Shown here one piece after another: positions 34,528-43,589 of a DNA stretch of 55,218 nucleotides; positions within the stretch are counted from its first letter, which is position 1; every line of letters begins with the position of its first letter. The position numbers and the translations under genes are program-made. The notes under the pieces are model-generated. The model searched no databases, had not been told where the DNA came from, and was given only the letters and a program-made list of their open reading frames with translations. Origin of the DNA: Treponema sp. (GTDB lineage Bacteria > Spirochaetota > Spirochaetia > Treponematales > Treponemataceae); NCBI GenBank assembly GCA_024402595.1, contig JAKSTL010000008.1, positions 1-55,218 of the forward strand, written 5' to 3'.

Positions 34528-35169
34528 TTACATTTCTTGAACTATTAGTTTGCCCTTTTCATCACAAACAATGGAATAATATCTTCCTCGCTGACAATCT
34601 GATAAATCAAGGGATATAGATTTTTTATATTTAAAACCAAAAATTGGATTTCTTTTTAAAGCAAATTGGGAAATCCAATATAAATATTTTCTTTCTGTAG
34701 ATGTAGCACCAACGCCTAACAAAAAACACTGATTATTATCATTAAAATATTTACTAAGATTTGTCATTTTTTTCTGTGAATGAAGATTTTCGTAAATACG
34801 ATTCTTACCATAAATTACAGATGGGAAAAAATAACTTTTATTCTGCATTGAAACCTGTACAAAATCTACTTGAAGATAAATGCCTGTCCAGGAACGCTCA
34901 ATTGATGCAATTTCATTTCCATTGGTATTTACAATTGTAAAAGTGGCACTTACAGTATTTTCATTTTGATTCGAAGTATTTCCATAAAGTTTAATTCTCA
35001 TATATTCTTCCATTTTTATTTCCGGAAGTTTTTGAACGGCTTTATAACAGGCAAAAAATGAAAAAAAAGTTGAAGAAAAATAAATTAGAGTTCCAATTAA
35101 AATTGTAGAAAAAATAACCAGTAGAAAGATTTTTATATTTTTATTCATTTTTTTCGTGATTTTTTTCAT
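34528..35169 (-). CDS. Small membrane-anchored protein of unknown function
   Basis: Family not recognised. The 213-residue product has a basic start followed by one hydrophobic segment (IFLLVIFSTILIGTLIYFSS, about residues 13-32), so it is probably anchored with the remainder outside the cytoplasm. The body is beta-rich with no motif I know. It begins 4 bases after the ligA stop with no ribosome site, so it depends on coupling to ligA; a second in-frame ATG at 35148 is an alternative start. The stop codon is followed within 8 bases by element copy 3. Confidence 0.65.
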   Translation of the reverse strand: MKKITKKMNKNIKIFLLVIFSTILIGTLIYFSSTFFSFFACYKAVQKLPEIKMEEYMRIKLYGNTSNQNENTVSATFTIVNTNGNEIASIERSWTGIYLQVDFVQVSMQNKSYFFPSVIYGKNRIYENLHSQKKMTNLSKYFNDNNQCFLLGVGATSTERKYLYWISQFALKRNPIFGFKYKKSISLDLSDCQRGRYYSIVCDEKGKLIVQEM

Positions 35170-35173
35170 GAAG

Positions 35174-37114
35174 TTATTTAAAAAGTGCTAAAAATTGCAT
35201 TTCATCAATTACAGGTATTCCAAGTTTTGCCGCTTTTACATTTTTGGAAGAGCCAGAGGAATTATCATTGGTAACAAGATATGATAAATCTTTGGTAACA
35301 GATGATTTTGTAGTTCCTCCATTTTCTTTGACCATTTTTTCGGCATCACTACGCTTCATTGTGTTTAATTCACCAGTAAAACAAAAAGATTTTCCTGTTA
35401 ATAATCCTTCCGATGGATTTTCAATTTGAATAATTCCATCATCAACAAGTTTTTGCATTTCTTCTGCATTTTCTGCTAGCCCTTCTGCAATTGTATGAGC
35501 GGTTATTTCTGCAAAACTATAAACAGAAGCAATATCTTCTTCTTTCATTGTAAGAATCTTTTCTAAAGAGTTATAACCTGCATTTACAAGTTTTTCTGCG
35601 GAAGTTTCTGCAAAATTATCAATATCAAAGCCTGCAAGAAAAACAGAAAGACCCATTTTTCGATGAGATTGAATACTGTTATAGACTTTTTCTGCACCTA
35701 GAGATTTTTTTTCATTAGCAATACTGTCATCATTCAAAAAGAAAGGAATTAAATCTTCTTCTGTAAGCTTGTATAAATCTGTAATTGAACGAACTTTTTT
35801 TGCTTCAAACAATTGAGCAATTAATGTTTTTCCTAAATCTCTTATATCTACTACTTTCTGATATTTCATAAGCTGATGAAGGATTCTTTTATCGCAATTT
35901 TTGTTAGGACAGAACAAGCGGCTACCTTCATCAATAAGAGTTGTGCCACAGGTTTCACAAACACAAGGATAAGGTATTTCTGACAACACAGCGGTATTTG
36001 AAGAATCTTTTGTAATTGGAACCACACCTTCAATCTTTGGTATAATTTCGCCTCTTTTTACAATAACAACATGGCTTCCAATCTTAACACCCAATTTTCG
36101 CATTGTATCAGGATTTGCAAGACTGGCTCTTTGAACCTTAGTTCCATTTAATTCAACTTCATCAAAAATTGCTACAGGTGTATAAGTTCCACCACTACGG
36201 CTCCATTCCACTTCTCGCAAAACAGAAACTGCTTCTTCAAGACTGAACTTAAAGGCAATCTGTCGGTCTGGTCGATTTCTAGCGGCATCTTCATGATTTA
36301 TAATGCTTTCTTTTACTACCAAACCGTCAATATCATATTCAAGACTTTTTCGTTCTTCCATTACTTTTGCCCTATAAGCAATAACTCTTTCTGGGCTTTT
36401 GCAAATAACCAACTTTACAACATTAAAACCACAATCCTTTAACCAACGGATTTTTTCCTGTTCTGTTTTAAAAAAACTCTTTTCGTTGGTAGAAAGGGCA
36501 TCATAGGTAATAAGAGTTAAATATTCACTGCCAGTTCCATCTTTTCGCTTCATTAAACCATTGGCGGCATTTCGACAATTGGCTTTATCAGAAAAATGTT
36601 CTTTATGAACCTGATGTGTCATTATAACTTCACCACGGATTCCACCTGTAAATGGAACAATTTCATCATTTTTATAAATTGTAGAAATTACGCCTTTCAT
36701 TTTTTTTGCATTCTGCGTAATATCATCACCTATGGCACCATCACCTCGGGTAACAGCTTTGATTAAATGACCATTTTCGTATTGAAGCTCTAAAGATGCA
36801 CCATCAAGCTTATATTCTACCAGATAATCTTCGTAAACATGTTTTTCTGCCCAAGCCAAAAACTGTTCTGGATTTGCGGCTTTTTCCTGACTTCCCATAG
36901 GCATTACATGAGCCGCTTTTGGAAAATTACCAGAGTCTGCACCAACTTTTTGAAGAATTGGGTTTGTAGGATCTAAAAGTTTTAATTCATCCCACAATTT
37001 ATCGAAATCTGCATCAGATATTTCACCTTCCCCATCATAATAAGATTTTTGATATTTGGTAATCAGGGCTGAAAGTTCTTTTATTCTTTGATTTTTTTCT
37101 TCAATTTCGTTCAT
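35174..37114 (-). CDS. ligA: NAD-dependent DNA ligase
   Basis: Seals nicks during replication and repair using NAD. The adenylated Lys is in EYKLDGASLELQY (about residue 105), followed by RGDGAIGDDIT, SLEEAVSVLREVEWSRSGG, the OB domain (KIGSHVVIVKRGEIIP), the zinc finger CVCETCGTTLIDEGSRLFC with a following Cys, HhH motifs and a C-terminal BRCT domain (LTGKSFCFTGELNTMKRSDA). All domains are present; 646 residues matches the family. AGGA lies 9 bases before the ATG. The upstream 565 bases contain two hairpin-element copies and a separate 14-bp inverted repeat. Confidence 0.97.
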   Translation of the reverse strand: MNEIEEKNQRIKELSALITKYQKSYYDGEGEISDADFDKLWDELKLLDPTNPILQKVGADSGNFPKAAHVMPMGSQEKAANPEQFLAWAEKHVYEDYLVEYKLDGASLELQYENGHLIKAVTRGDGAIGDDITQNAKKMKGVISTIYKNDEIVPFTGGIRGEVIMTHQVHKEHFSDKANCRNAANGLMKRKDGTGSEYLTLITYDALSTNEKSFFKTEQEKIRWLKDCGFNVVKLVICKSPERVIAYRAKVMEERKSLEYDIDGLVVKESIINHEDAARNRPDRQIAFKFSLEEAVSVLREVEWSRSGGTYTPVAIFDEVELNGTKVQRASLANPDTMRKLGVKIGSHVVIVKRGEIIPKIEGVVPITKDSSNTAVLSEIPYPCVCETCGTTLIDEGSRLFCPNKNCDKRILHQLMKYQKVVDIRDLGKTLIAQLFEAKKVRSITDLYKLTEEDLIPFFLNDDSIANEKKSLGAEKVYNSIQSHRKMGLSVFLAGFDIDNFAETSAEKLVNAGYNSLEKILTMKEEDIASVYSFAEITAHTIAEGLAENAEEMQKLVDDGIIQIENPSEGLLTGKSFCFTGELNTMKRSDAEKMVKENGGTTKSSVTKDLSYLVTNDNSSGSSKNVKAAKLGIPVIDEMQFLALFK

Positions 37115-37302
37115 AGGTAAAATCCTGTTTGTAATTTTCGCTAAAATTATAATTCATTTTTGAAGTCATAGGAATAAATAATTGATGAATATTTGATTTT
37201 TTTGAATAAGGATTTCCCGAGTTTGAGTTTTATAAAATAATGAATGATAATTGGAAAGTTTGGGTTGGAAAATATTGTCTGATGATTAACCAGAAAAAAT
37301 GG

Positions 37303-37362
37303 AAACAGAACTTATTCGCTATCTGTAAAAATGTTTTTAAAGTTTTGAAATAAGTTCTGTTT
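37303..37362. repeat. Inverted repeat with 14-bp arms upstream of ligA
   Basis: AAACAGAACTTATT (37303-37316) and AATAAGTTCTGTTT (37349-37362) are perfect complements separated by 32 bases. No protein-coding frame covers it. It could be an operator, a transcript-end hairpin after trmB read-through, or a remnant of a small palindromic element. The remaining DNA of 37115-37390 shows nothing else I can name except a TATAAT-like sequence before ligA. Confidence 0.75.
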
Positions 37363-37393
37363 AGTACAACTGAAAGTTATAATAAAAAGTCCC

Positions 37394-37536
37394 TATTTTT
37401 TTATAAACCGCAGATTGTTTCAACAATCGAGGATTTATAAAAAACGTTTGCGTGAGCGAACATGTATATCTTGAGTTTATTTATAAACTCAAGGTGTTAG
37501 TTAAACGCACTATTTTGCGTTTAACTAAAAACCTCC
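37394..37536 (-). repeat. Four-hairpin repeat element, copy 4 (reverse)
   Basis: A-B-C-D on the minus strand. Stem A: TTAGTTAAACGCA (37497-37509) with TGCGTTTAACTAA (37516-37528), 13 bp perfect, loop CTATTT. Hairpin C has one G-to-T change in an arm (GTTTGC). Tandem with copy 5, period 143 bases between equivalent loop positions. Confidence 0.95.
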
Positions 37537-37537
37537 C

Positions 37538-37679
37538 TATTTTTTTATAAACCGCAGATTGTTTTAACAATCGAGGATTTATAAAACCGTTCGCGTGAGC
37601 GAACATGTATATCTTGAGTTTATTTATAAACTCTAAGTTTAACATAAACGCACTATTTTGCGTTTATGTTAAAACCTCG
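37538..37679 (-). repeat. Four-hairpin repeat element, copy 5 (reverse)
   Basis: A-B-C-D on the minus strand. Stem A: TTTAACATAAACGCA (37638-37652) with TGCGTTTATGTTAAA (37659-37673), 15 bp perfect, loop CTATTT. Its outer flank runs into the trmB stop codon: the TAG of trmB occupies the position of the conserved AAAAAAATAG that precedes stem A in copies 2-4. Confidence 0.95.
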
Positions 37680-38399
37680 CTATTTTTTTTCAAAAAAGAT
37701 TTCTGTTATTACTCTATCAGCGGCCATTCCTTTTCGTTCAAACTTTGTCTGACTTCGCCAAGGTTGTGGCTCTGCAAAACCTTCGTATTTATTTTTTAAT
37801 CCATCAGTTTGATTTAATTCTTCCAAGGCAAACTCTGCATATTCAAACCAATCTGTAACAAAATAGAGATAACCGTTTTGTGCAAGTTTCTGTGCTAAAA
37901 GGTTTGTGCGTGGTCTTTGAACTAATCTTCTTTTATGATGCCGTTTTTTTGGCCAAGGATCTGGGAAGAAAATATGAAAACCGTTTACAGAATTATCAGC
38001 AATCATATCAGAAAGGACTTCCAGTGCATCGTGTTCAATGATGTAAAGATTTTTTAAGTTTTTAGCTTTAATTTCGCCTAAAAGTTTTCCAACTCCAGGA
38101 CGATGAACTTCAAGACCAAGATAATTTATATTTGGATTTGCTTCGGCAATTTTTGCAGTTGCATCTCCCATGCCAAAACCTATTTCCACAATAACTGGAT
38201 TGGTGTTTCCAAATATTTTTGTAAAATCTAAAAGCTTTTTTTCGTAAGGAAGGCACCAAATTGGGGATAATTCGTTATAGGCTTTTTCCTGAGCGTCTGT
38301 CATTCTACCAATTCGTAAAACATAAGTTTTTATTTCTCGGCGTAAGTTTTCTGATTCAGTATTTTGATTTTCTTCTATAATTTTTTCTGAGTTTTCCAT
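37680..38399 (-). CDS. trmB: tRNA (guanine-N7-)-methyltransferase
   Basis: SAM-dependent methylation of G46 in the tRNA variable loop. Motif [17 protein letters not shown] (about 60-75), [11 protein letters not shown], and the family signature [18 protein letters not shown] (about 140-157) are present. ATG 38399 is favoured over ATG 38405 since AGGA is 5 bases from it. Length 239 residues includes a short acidic N-terminal tail of about 20 residues. The C-terminal sequence ends in FFEKK with its stop merged into the edge of repeat copy 5. Confidence 0.95.
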   Translation of the reverse strand: MENSEKIIEENQNTESENLRREIKTYVLRIGRMTDAQEKAYNELSPIWCLPYEKKLLDFTKIFGNTNPVIVEIGFGMGDATAKIAEANPNINYLGLEVHRPGVGKLLGEIKAKNLKNLYIIEHDALEVLSDMIADNSVNGFHIFFPDPWPKKRHHKRRLVQRPRTNLLAQKLAQNGYLYFVTDWFEYAEFALEELNQTDGLKNKYEGFAEPQPWRSQTKFERKGMAADRVITEIFFEKK

Positions 38400-38422
38400 A
38401 ATCATCCTGCATAATTAATTAT

Positions 38423-39070
38423 TTATTTTTGAGAAGGTACTACATCTTCGGTTGGAAGAATGCACATAACCGAACTATTTTGTAATGTCCAAACTTCGTT
38501 AAAATGATGTGCTGTTTTATATTTATTCCAGATTTTTCGAGTATCGCTTAAATTATCTGTTCGCTCTCCGTAAAAAAGCAGTTTATTTTCATTATCATAA
38601 ATTGCAATGTACTTTTTGCCGAATTTTGTTTTCATAAAAGCGGGAATTTCGCTGGCTTTGGTTGTATAAAAAGCAGAATCATAATTAAAATTTAAATTGG
38701 TTTCGACTTTTTCACCATCTGCATTTGTATAAACAAAATGATATTCTCCAAATGGAATTTTCTCTCCTTCTGGAACAATCATATTGGTATTGCCGGCGAA
38801 CATTCTGTTTGAATTTTGAATTTTTATAACTTCATTTAATTCCCAGACATAATTTGTAGAATTTGATGTTACTTTCATAGTTTCATAGCGATGTGCATCT
38901 GAATTTGATTCAACAAAAACACTAAAGCGGGCTGTTGGGAGGGAATCCAATGATTTATATTCAAAAATGATTGTAGCAGTAGCTGATTTTACTTCGGGAA
39001 CAACTTGTGTACAACTTAAAAAAGCCACACTAAAAAGAATCAGTGTTAATATTTTTTTTACCAATTTCAT
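38423..39070 (-). CDS. Lipoprotein of unknown function
   Basis: Not recognised. Signal peptide LTLILFSVAFLSC ends in the lipid-anchored Cys at about residue 20. The mature 195 residues look beta-rich (ATATIIFEYKSLDSLPTARF, EKVETNLNFNYDSAFYTTK) without motifs I can place. ATG 39070 is used; a TTG three codons earlier is less likely. It starts 18 bases after the 388-residue unknown protein gene, and trmB follows after 23 bases, so all three are probably one transcript. Confidence 0.75.
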   Translation of the reverse strand: MKLVKKILTLILFSVAFLSCTQVVPEVKSATATIIFEYKSLDSLPTARFSVFVESNSDAHRYETMKVTSNSTNYVWELNEVIKIQNSNRMFAGNTNMIVPEGEKIPFGEYHFVYTNADGEKVETNLNFNYDSAFYTTKASEIPAFMKTKFGKKYIAIYDNENKLLFYGERTDNLSDTRKIWNKYKTAHHFNEVWTLQNSSVMCILPTEDVVPSQK

Positions 39071-39088
39071 TTTTTTCAAATAAACAAA

Positions 39089-40255
39089 TTAAAAATTAAA
39101 ATTTAAGGTAATAACTGTTAAATCACTGGCTGTAAATTGATTTACCAATGATTCAAATTTTACATTAACCTTTTTGCAGGCATCATCCAAATAAGAAAGA
39201 TAATACAAACCTAAATCTGTACCTTCCTGACCTTCCGGCAATTCACGATAGAAGTCAATAAGCGTTTTCTTTGCCGTATTCGATGATTTTGCATTATCGA
39301 TATTTTCTTTTACTTCCTGAAACTCATCACTTTTATTGTAAAGAGTAATTGAAAGGCGTCCCTGTTTACCAATGGATGTAGAACCACCACCTAATTTCCA
39401 GGAAAGGAATACAAGTTCATGATTTCTTTGAAGTTCCTGTACAATTTTCGCACGAACTTCCGGATCATAAATCAAAGAATCAATATCATCTATGCCCTGA
39501 TACATATTTCTTGCTGCTTTTCTAATGTTGGTATTTTCATTATTCAAAGCTAATTCCATTACCATTACAGAAATATATTCAGCAACCTTTGATTTTTCCA
39601 TATAAGAATTAAGCAGATTTCGAATTGCAAGAAACATTTCATTTGCACCATCAGATTTATGAAACAAAGTAATTATATACCAGTTCATCAATCCAAGACG
39701 GTTCATAAATTTTTCCGACATCAAAAGATAGATATTTTTTTCTTCCGCAGTAAAATCCTTGTTAGCCATTATAGACTTCCAGATTGGATCCAAAATATTT
39801 TTTCGTGTCTGCTGAATAATATTTTCTTTACTCTGCAATGTACTTTTCAACTGACGGTCGGAAAGCTTAGTTTTTTCATCAATTAAATGAGAAGGATTTG
39901 CACGGTTATGTTTAGTTACACATTCACATTGAATAAGAGCGGCATAAACTTCTCTGTCAAACTGTTTATAAAGAAGGGAATAAACGATTACCTTAGACAA
40001 ATCCATTACTTCTTGTCTTGAAGATACGAATTCAGACATTGATATTTCCATTTTAGAAATATAATCTACTAAAATCATACTTTGAATTGACTGAGGAGAA
40101 AATTTATTTAAAGAAATTCCATATTCATCTACGTTATCAGCTAACCTGAATCTTAGCAATTTTTTGTTATTACTGATAAAATTGGAAGCACCATTTTCTG
40201 TAAGGACTACTTTTAATGGCAATTCAATTATGAATTTTTTATCGGATGAGCCCAT
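39089..40255 (-). CDS. Conserved-type cytoplasmic protein of unknown function, 388 residues
   Basis: Not recognised. No signal peptide or membrane helix. The N-terminal part resembles a ligand or interaction domain (KFIIELPLKVVLTENGASNF), the middle is helical with charged segments (VAEYISVMVMELALNNENTN), and the C-terminus (GRLSITLYNKSDEF followed by an acidic linker and DLTVITLNFNF) faintly resembles the final strands of GHKL ATPases. No complete ATP-binding motif is seen, so that idea is weak. GGGAAG lies a few bases before the ATG. It heads a transcript with the lipoprotein and trmB. Confidence 0.75.
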   Translation of the reverse strand: MGSSDKKFIIELPLKVVLTENGASNFISNNKKLLRFRLADNVDEYGISLNKFSPQSIQSMILVDYISKMEISMSEFVSSRQEVMDLSKVIVYSLLYKQFDREVYAALIQCECVTKHNRANPSHLIDEKTKLSDRQLKSTLQSKENIIQQTRKNILDPIWKSIMANKDFTAEEKNIYLLMSEKFMNRLGLMNWYIITLFHKSDGANEMFLAIRNLLNSYMEKSKVAEYISVMVMELALNNENTNIRKAARNMYQGIDDIDSLIYDPEVRAKIVQELQRNHELVFLSWKLGGGSTSIGKQGRLSITLYNKSDEFQEVKENIDNAKSSNTAKKTLIDFYRELPEGQEGTDLGLYYLSYLDDACKKVNVKFESLVNQFTASDLTVITLNFNF

Positions 40256-40350
40256 TCTTCCCTTCCCAATGATTTTAAACTTTTTTTACTTAGTAATTAT
40301 ATACAATGGGTCTTGCATTGTAAACACTTAATTTATAAACTTATTAACGG

Positions 40351-42408
40351 ATGAAAATTGCAAAAAAAATAGCCCTTTTAACAATATTTTTTATCTTTCT
40401 CGCGTCTTTTATTTTTCCACAGGAAAGCAGCAATTTACCCACAGGAATTGATTTATGTAATTCTGTTTACAGTTTTTTCAAATCAAATGATTTTCAACCA
40501 CAGATACAGCCTTTAATCTCAACCTCTGGCGAAAATGAACAAGACCTTTACCCCTACAATATTCTTTTAGATTTTAATGGAAATCTAGATTCAAAAGATA
40601 AATTAATTCTTATTTTTTTTGCAGAAGATACCCTAAAATTCCGACCTTTTATTCTACAAGTCTGCAAGGAATTACAAAAACAAGACATAAAATCAACAGT
40701 AATAATTTCCTATGGCGAAAATCAAACACTCTTTCTAAAAGACAAAAATTATATTTTCGGCCATGAAGTTTTCCTAAAAAGTCTTAACACCAACGAAAAC
40801 AACATTGTTTACATTTTCAACCTTTCTTCCAAAAACAATCTTATTACAGCAGGTTCCCGCGGCTACCCTTCACCTTCCTGGATGATAAAAAATGCCTACA
40901 GTTCATTTAACAAAAACCGCTTGGTAGAAAATCTACCTTTTTATATGATTTCTCAGCCCTTAAACTTACCTTTTTATGACGACAACATACTAGGCAATTT
41001 TCTCGAAAACAACATTTCCGCCATAAAAATAAATTTTAAAACTAATTTTCAAACCTCCGAAAAAGATATTCAAAAATATCAAAACATTATTTTTGACATT
41101 ATCCAAGGTTACAAAACAGCTCCCACCACCGAAAAAGACAACCATTCCATGATGTTCCGCTTTTTCAATAAAACTATCTGGTTTTCCGAGTTCACCATTG
41201 TCCGAATTATTATTCTGAACATTCTTGCCAGCTTAATTTTTATACTTACAATCAGCTTTTTAAACCGTAACCTTAAAAACAAAGCCTGGAAAGAAATAAA
41301 AAATAACTGGTACACACTGCCAGCCACCTATCTATTTTCCGTGGGTGGATTTTTCCTTGGTCAATTTTTATATCTCCAATTTTTTCCAAACCATACAGAA
41401 TGCAATCCTTTTGAAAGTATTTTCCTGCAACTAGTAATTACAACTATAATTTTAACTATATTTTATTCAATTGAGCTTTTTTTCCACAAAAATTATGGCG
41501 AAAAATCTCTAGATTATTTAATTTTGATTTCCAACTTCATAAATCAGTTTCTTTTTTCTCTAATGGACATTTCCTTATTCCCAATTTTTATGCTCATTTG
41601 TATTTGTTCCATTTTTTCACTAATCATCAAAAAGAACTGGTTTCACATACTGCTTTTTTTCATCATCATTTTTAGTTTGCTGCCATACATAAACCGGCTT
41701 TATGAAACCACAGATTATGAAAAACTGCATTTTTTTATTTCACACAGTTTTGGTCTGAACCTAATTTTACCTTTGATTATTACACCAATTTTAATTTTAG
41801 TTTTCCGTATTTTCATTGCCCTAAGAAAACATGTTTCCTCAAAAGCAATTTTTTCTTTAATCATTACTATCACTTTTTTGATTTTTTTCACTTTTATTTT
41901 TGAGCTTAATGAATATACTTTTACTCATCATAAAGAAAATGGATTTTCAAAATTGTACAATGAAAAAAGCATCAATCTTATAGAATCAGAACAAAACGAT
42001 AATTTTATAAACATAACTTACAGTGATAAAAAGATTTTTAATGATGTAATTAGAACCGTACAAATCCATTCCAAAGAAAAACCAGAGTTTTTGGAGTTTT
42101 CCGTAACAAATCTTTATGGAAAATCAGTTCTGTATTCGAACAATGATTATATCGAAATACCAGATTCTCCTGAAAATAGAGTCATTTTTCCAATTCCGTC
42201 TCATCCAGAAAAAGATTTGACATTTACCTATGCCGCAGGAAAATCAAAACGAAAAATTGTTTCAACTTTATCCGTAGAAGCTGTTTATAAATATAATCCA
42301 GATGATAATCAATCCTCTGACATTCTTACAACAAATACTTCTGATGAACAAAATACCCAGACCACTTATATTCTCAGAAAACATTCCATCGAAACAGGAA
42401 CTAAATAA
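40351..42408 (+). CDS. Polytopic membrane protein of unknown function, 685 residues
   Basis: Not recognised. Signal-like segment at the N-terminus (IALLTIFFIFLASFIF), then about 260 residues outside the cytoplasm, then about seven to eight membrane helices between residues 285 and 535 (for example IIILNILASLIFILTISFL and LPLIITPILILVFRIFIAL), then about 150 residues of extracytoplasmic tail with beta-like sequence. The architecture suggests an envelope-spanning sensor or an assembly factor; function is not deducible. No ribosome site precedes the ATG. The stop is immediately followed by the dinB ATG (TAAATG), so dinB translation is probably coupled. Confidence 0.8.
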   Translation: MKIAKKIALLTIFFIFLASFIFPQESSNLPTGIDLCNSVYSFFKSNDFQPQIQPLISTSGENEQDLYPYNILLDFNGNLDSKDKLILIFFAEDTLKFRPFILQVCKELQKQDIKSTVIISYGENQTLFLKDKNYIFGHEVFLKSLNTNENNIVYIFNLSSKNNLITAGSRGYPSPSWMIKNAYSSFNKNRLVENLPFYMISQPLNLPFYDDNILGNFLENNISAIKINFKTNFQTSEKDIQKYQNIIFDIIQGYKTAPTTEKDNHSMMFRFFNKTIWFSEFTIVRIIILNILASLIFILTISFLNRNLKNKAWKEIKNNWYTLPATYLFSVGGFFLGQFLYLQFFPNHTECNPFESIFLQLVITTIILTIFYSIELFFHKNYGEKSLDYLILISNFINQFLFSLMDISLFPIFMLICICSIFSLIIKKNWFHILLFFIIIFSLLPYINRLYETTDYEKLHFFISHSFGLNLILPLIITPILILVFRIFIALRKHVSSKAIFSLIITITFLIFFTFIFELNEYTFTHHKENGFSKLYNEKSINLIESEQNDNFINITYSDKKIFNDVIRTVQIHSKEKPEFLEFSVTNLYGKSVLYSNNDYIEIPDSPENRVIFPIPSHPEKDLTFTYAAGKSKRKIVSTLSVEAVYKYNPDDNQSSDILTTNTSDEQNTQTTYILRKHSIETGTK

Positions 42409-43587
42409 ATGCAAGAGATTCAAAACTGGTTTTTACATGTTGATTTAGATGCATTTTTCGCTTCCGTTGAACAGCTGGACCATCCAGAATACAGAGGAAA
42501 ACCATTAATTGTAGGTGGCAAACCAGATGACCGAAGATCCGTCGTTTCCACAGCATCTTATGAAGCCCGTAAATATGGAGTTCATTCCGCAATGCCTACT
42601 TTTCAGGCTTACAAACTTTGCCCACAAGGTATTTATGTTCACTGTAACATGAAGCGCTATTCTGAAATGTCTTACAAAATTATGTCAATTTTCAAAGATT
42701 TTTCTCCCGATGTAGAACAAATGTCCATAGATGAAGCTTTTATCGACATAAAAAGAAAAAAAAAACTTTTTGGCCCACCAGAAGAAACTGCATTAAAAAT
42801 AAAAAAAACAGTAAAGGATTACACAGGATTAACCGTTTCCATTGGTTTAGCTCCCACAAAATATCTTGCAAAAATTGCCTCCGACATGAATAAACCTGAT
42901 GGATTTTATATGATTAAACCAGGCAGCGAACAGGATTTTATGCTGTCTCTTCCTCTTAAGAAAGTTTTTGGCATTGGAACTAAAAGTCTAGAAAATCTTA
43001 ACAAACATGGAATCTTTACCACACGAGATATTTATGAAAAAAGTCTTGATATGCTGCAATTTCTCTGCGGAAAAAACATGGGTACCTTTTTATATAAAGT
43101 TGTTCGTGGCGAAGAAACAGAAACTTTTTCCCGCAAACAAAAATCCCATTCCATAAGTGCAGAAACAACTTTTCCTTATGATGTTTATGAATCCTATGCC
43201 TGTGAAACCACTCTTCTTCAATTATGTCATACAGTTTATTTCAGATTACTCAGAGAAAATAGTTTTTCTAAAACTGTAATGGTAAAAATCCGTTATGAAG
43301 ACTTTTCCACCGTTTCCATTCAAGAAACAGATACAAAAAACATTATGACTTTAGATTCTTTCTTTGAAATAGCAAAACGACTTTTTAATACCAAAAGAGA
43401 TGAAAAACGAGGCATAAGACTTTTAGGCGTTGGTCTTGAAAATATTACAAAAGAAGAAGGTCCTCAACAGCAGGAACTTTTTGACGATGGCAGCGAAAAA
43501 AAACAAGCTGTGGAAAAAGCCATATTAAATCTTGAGAAAAAGCATCCAGAGATAAAAATACAAAAAGCCCGATTATTTAAGAAATAA
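42409..43587 (+). CDS. dinB: DNA polymerase IV (Y family)
   Basis: Error-prone translesion polymerase. Catalytic motifs FLHVDLDAFFASVEQLD (Asp about 12 and 14), YSEMSYKIMSIF and MSIDEAFIDIK (Asp-Glu pair about 106-107) are intact. The thumb HhH (FGIGTKSLENLNKHGI) and little-finger domain follow; 392 residues is typical. The C-terminus is Lys-rich and lacks an obvious QLxLF-type clamp motif except QQQELFDD near 365, which may serve. Its start directly abuts the upstream membrane protein stop. Confidence 0.96.
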   Translation: MQEIQNWFLHVDLDAFFASVEQLDHPEYRGKPLIVGGKPDDRRSVVSTASYEARKYGVHSAMPTFQAYKLCPQGIYVHCNMKRYSEMSYKIMSIFKDFSPDVEQMSIDEAFIDIKRKKKLFGPPEETALKIKKTVKDYTGLTVSIGLAPTKYLAKIASDMNKPDGFYMIKPGSEQDFMLSLPLKKVFGIGTKSLENLNKHGIFTTRDIYEKSLDMLQFLCGKNMGTFLYKVVRGEETETFSRKQKSHSISAETTFPYDVYESYACETTLLQLCHTVYFRLLRENSFSKTVMVKIRYEDFSTVSIQETDTKNIMTLDSFFEIAKRLFNTKRDEKRGIRLLGVGLENITKEEGPQQQELFDDGSEKKQAVEKAILNLEKKHPEIKIQKARLFKK

Positions 43588-43589
43588 TT

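Noticed and set aside
33046..37679. Could the regular repeats be a CRISPR array?
   Set aside because: Units are about 143 bases, fully repetitive and made of four palindromes with no variable spacers; no cas genes are present.
37605..37799. A 64-codon plus-strand frame across the trmB end
   Set aside because: It runs through the hairpin element and antisense to trmB, with no ribosome site.
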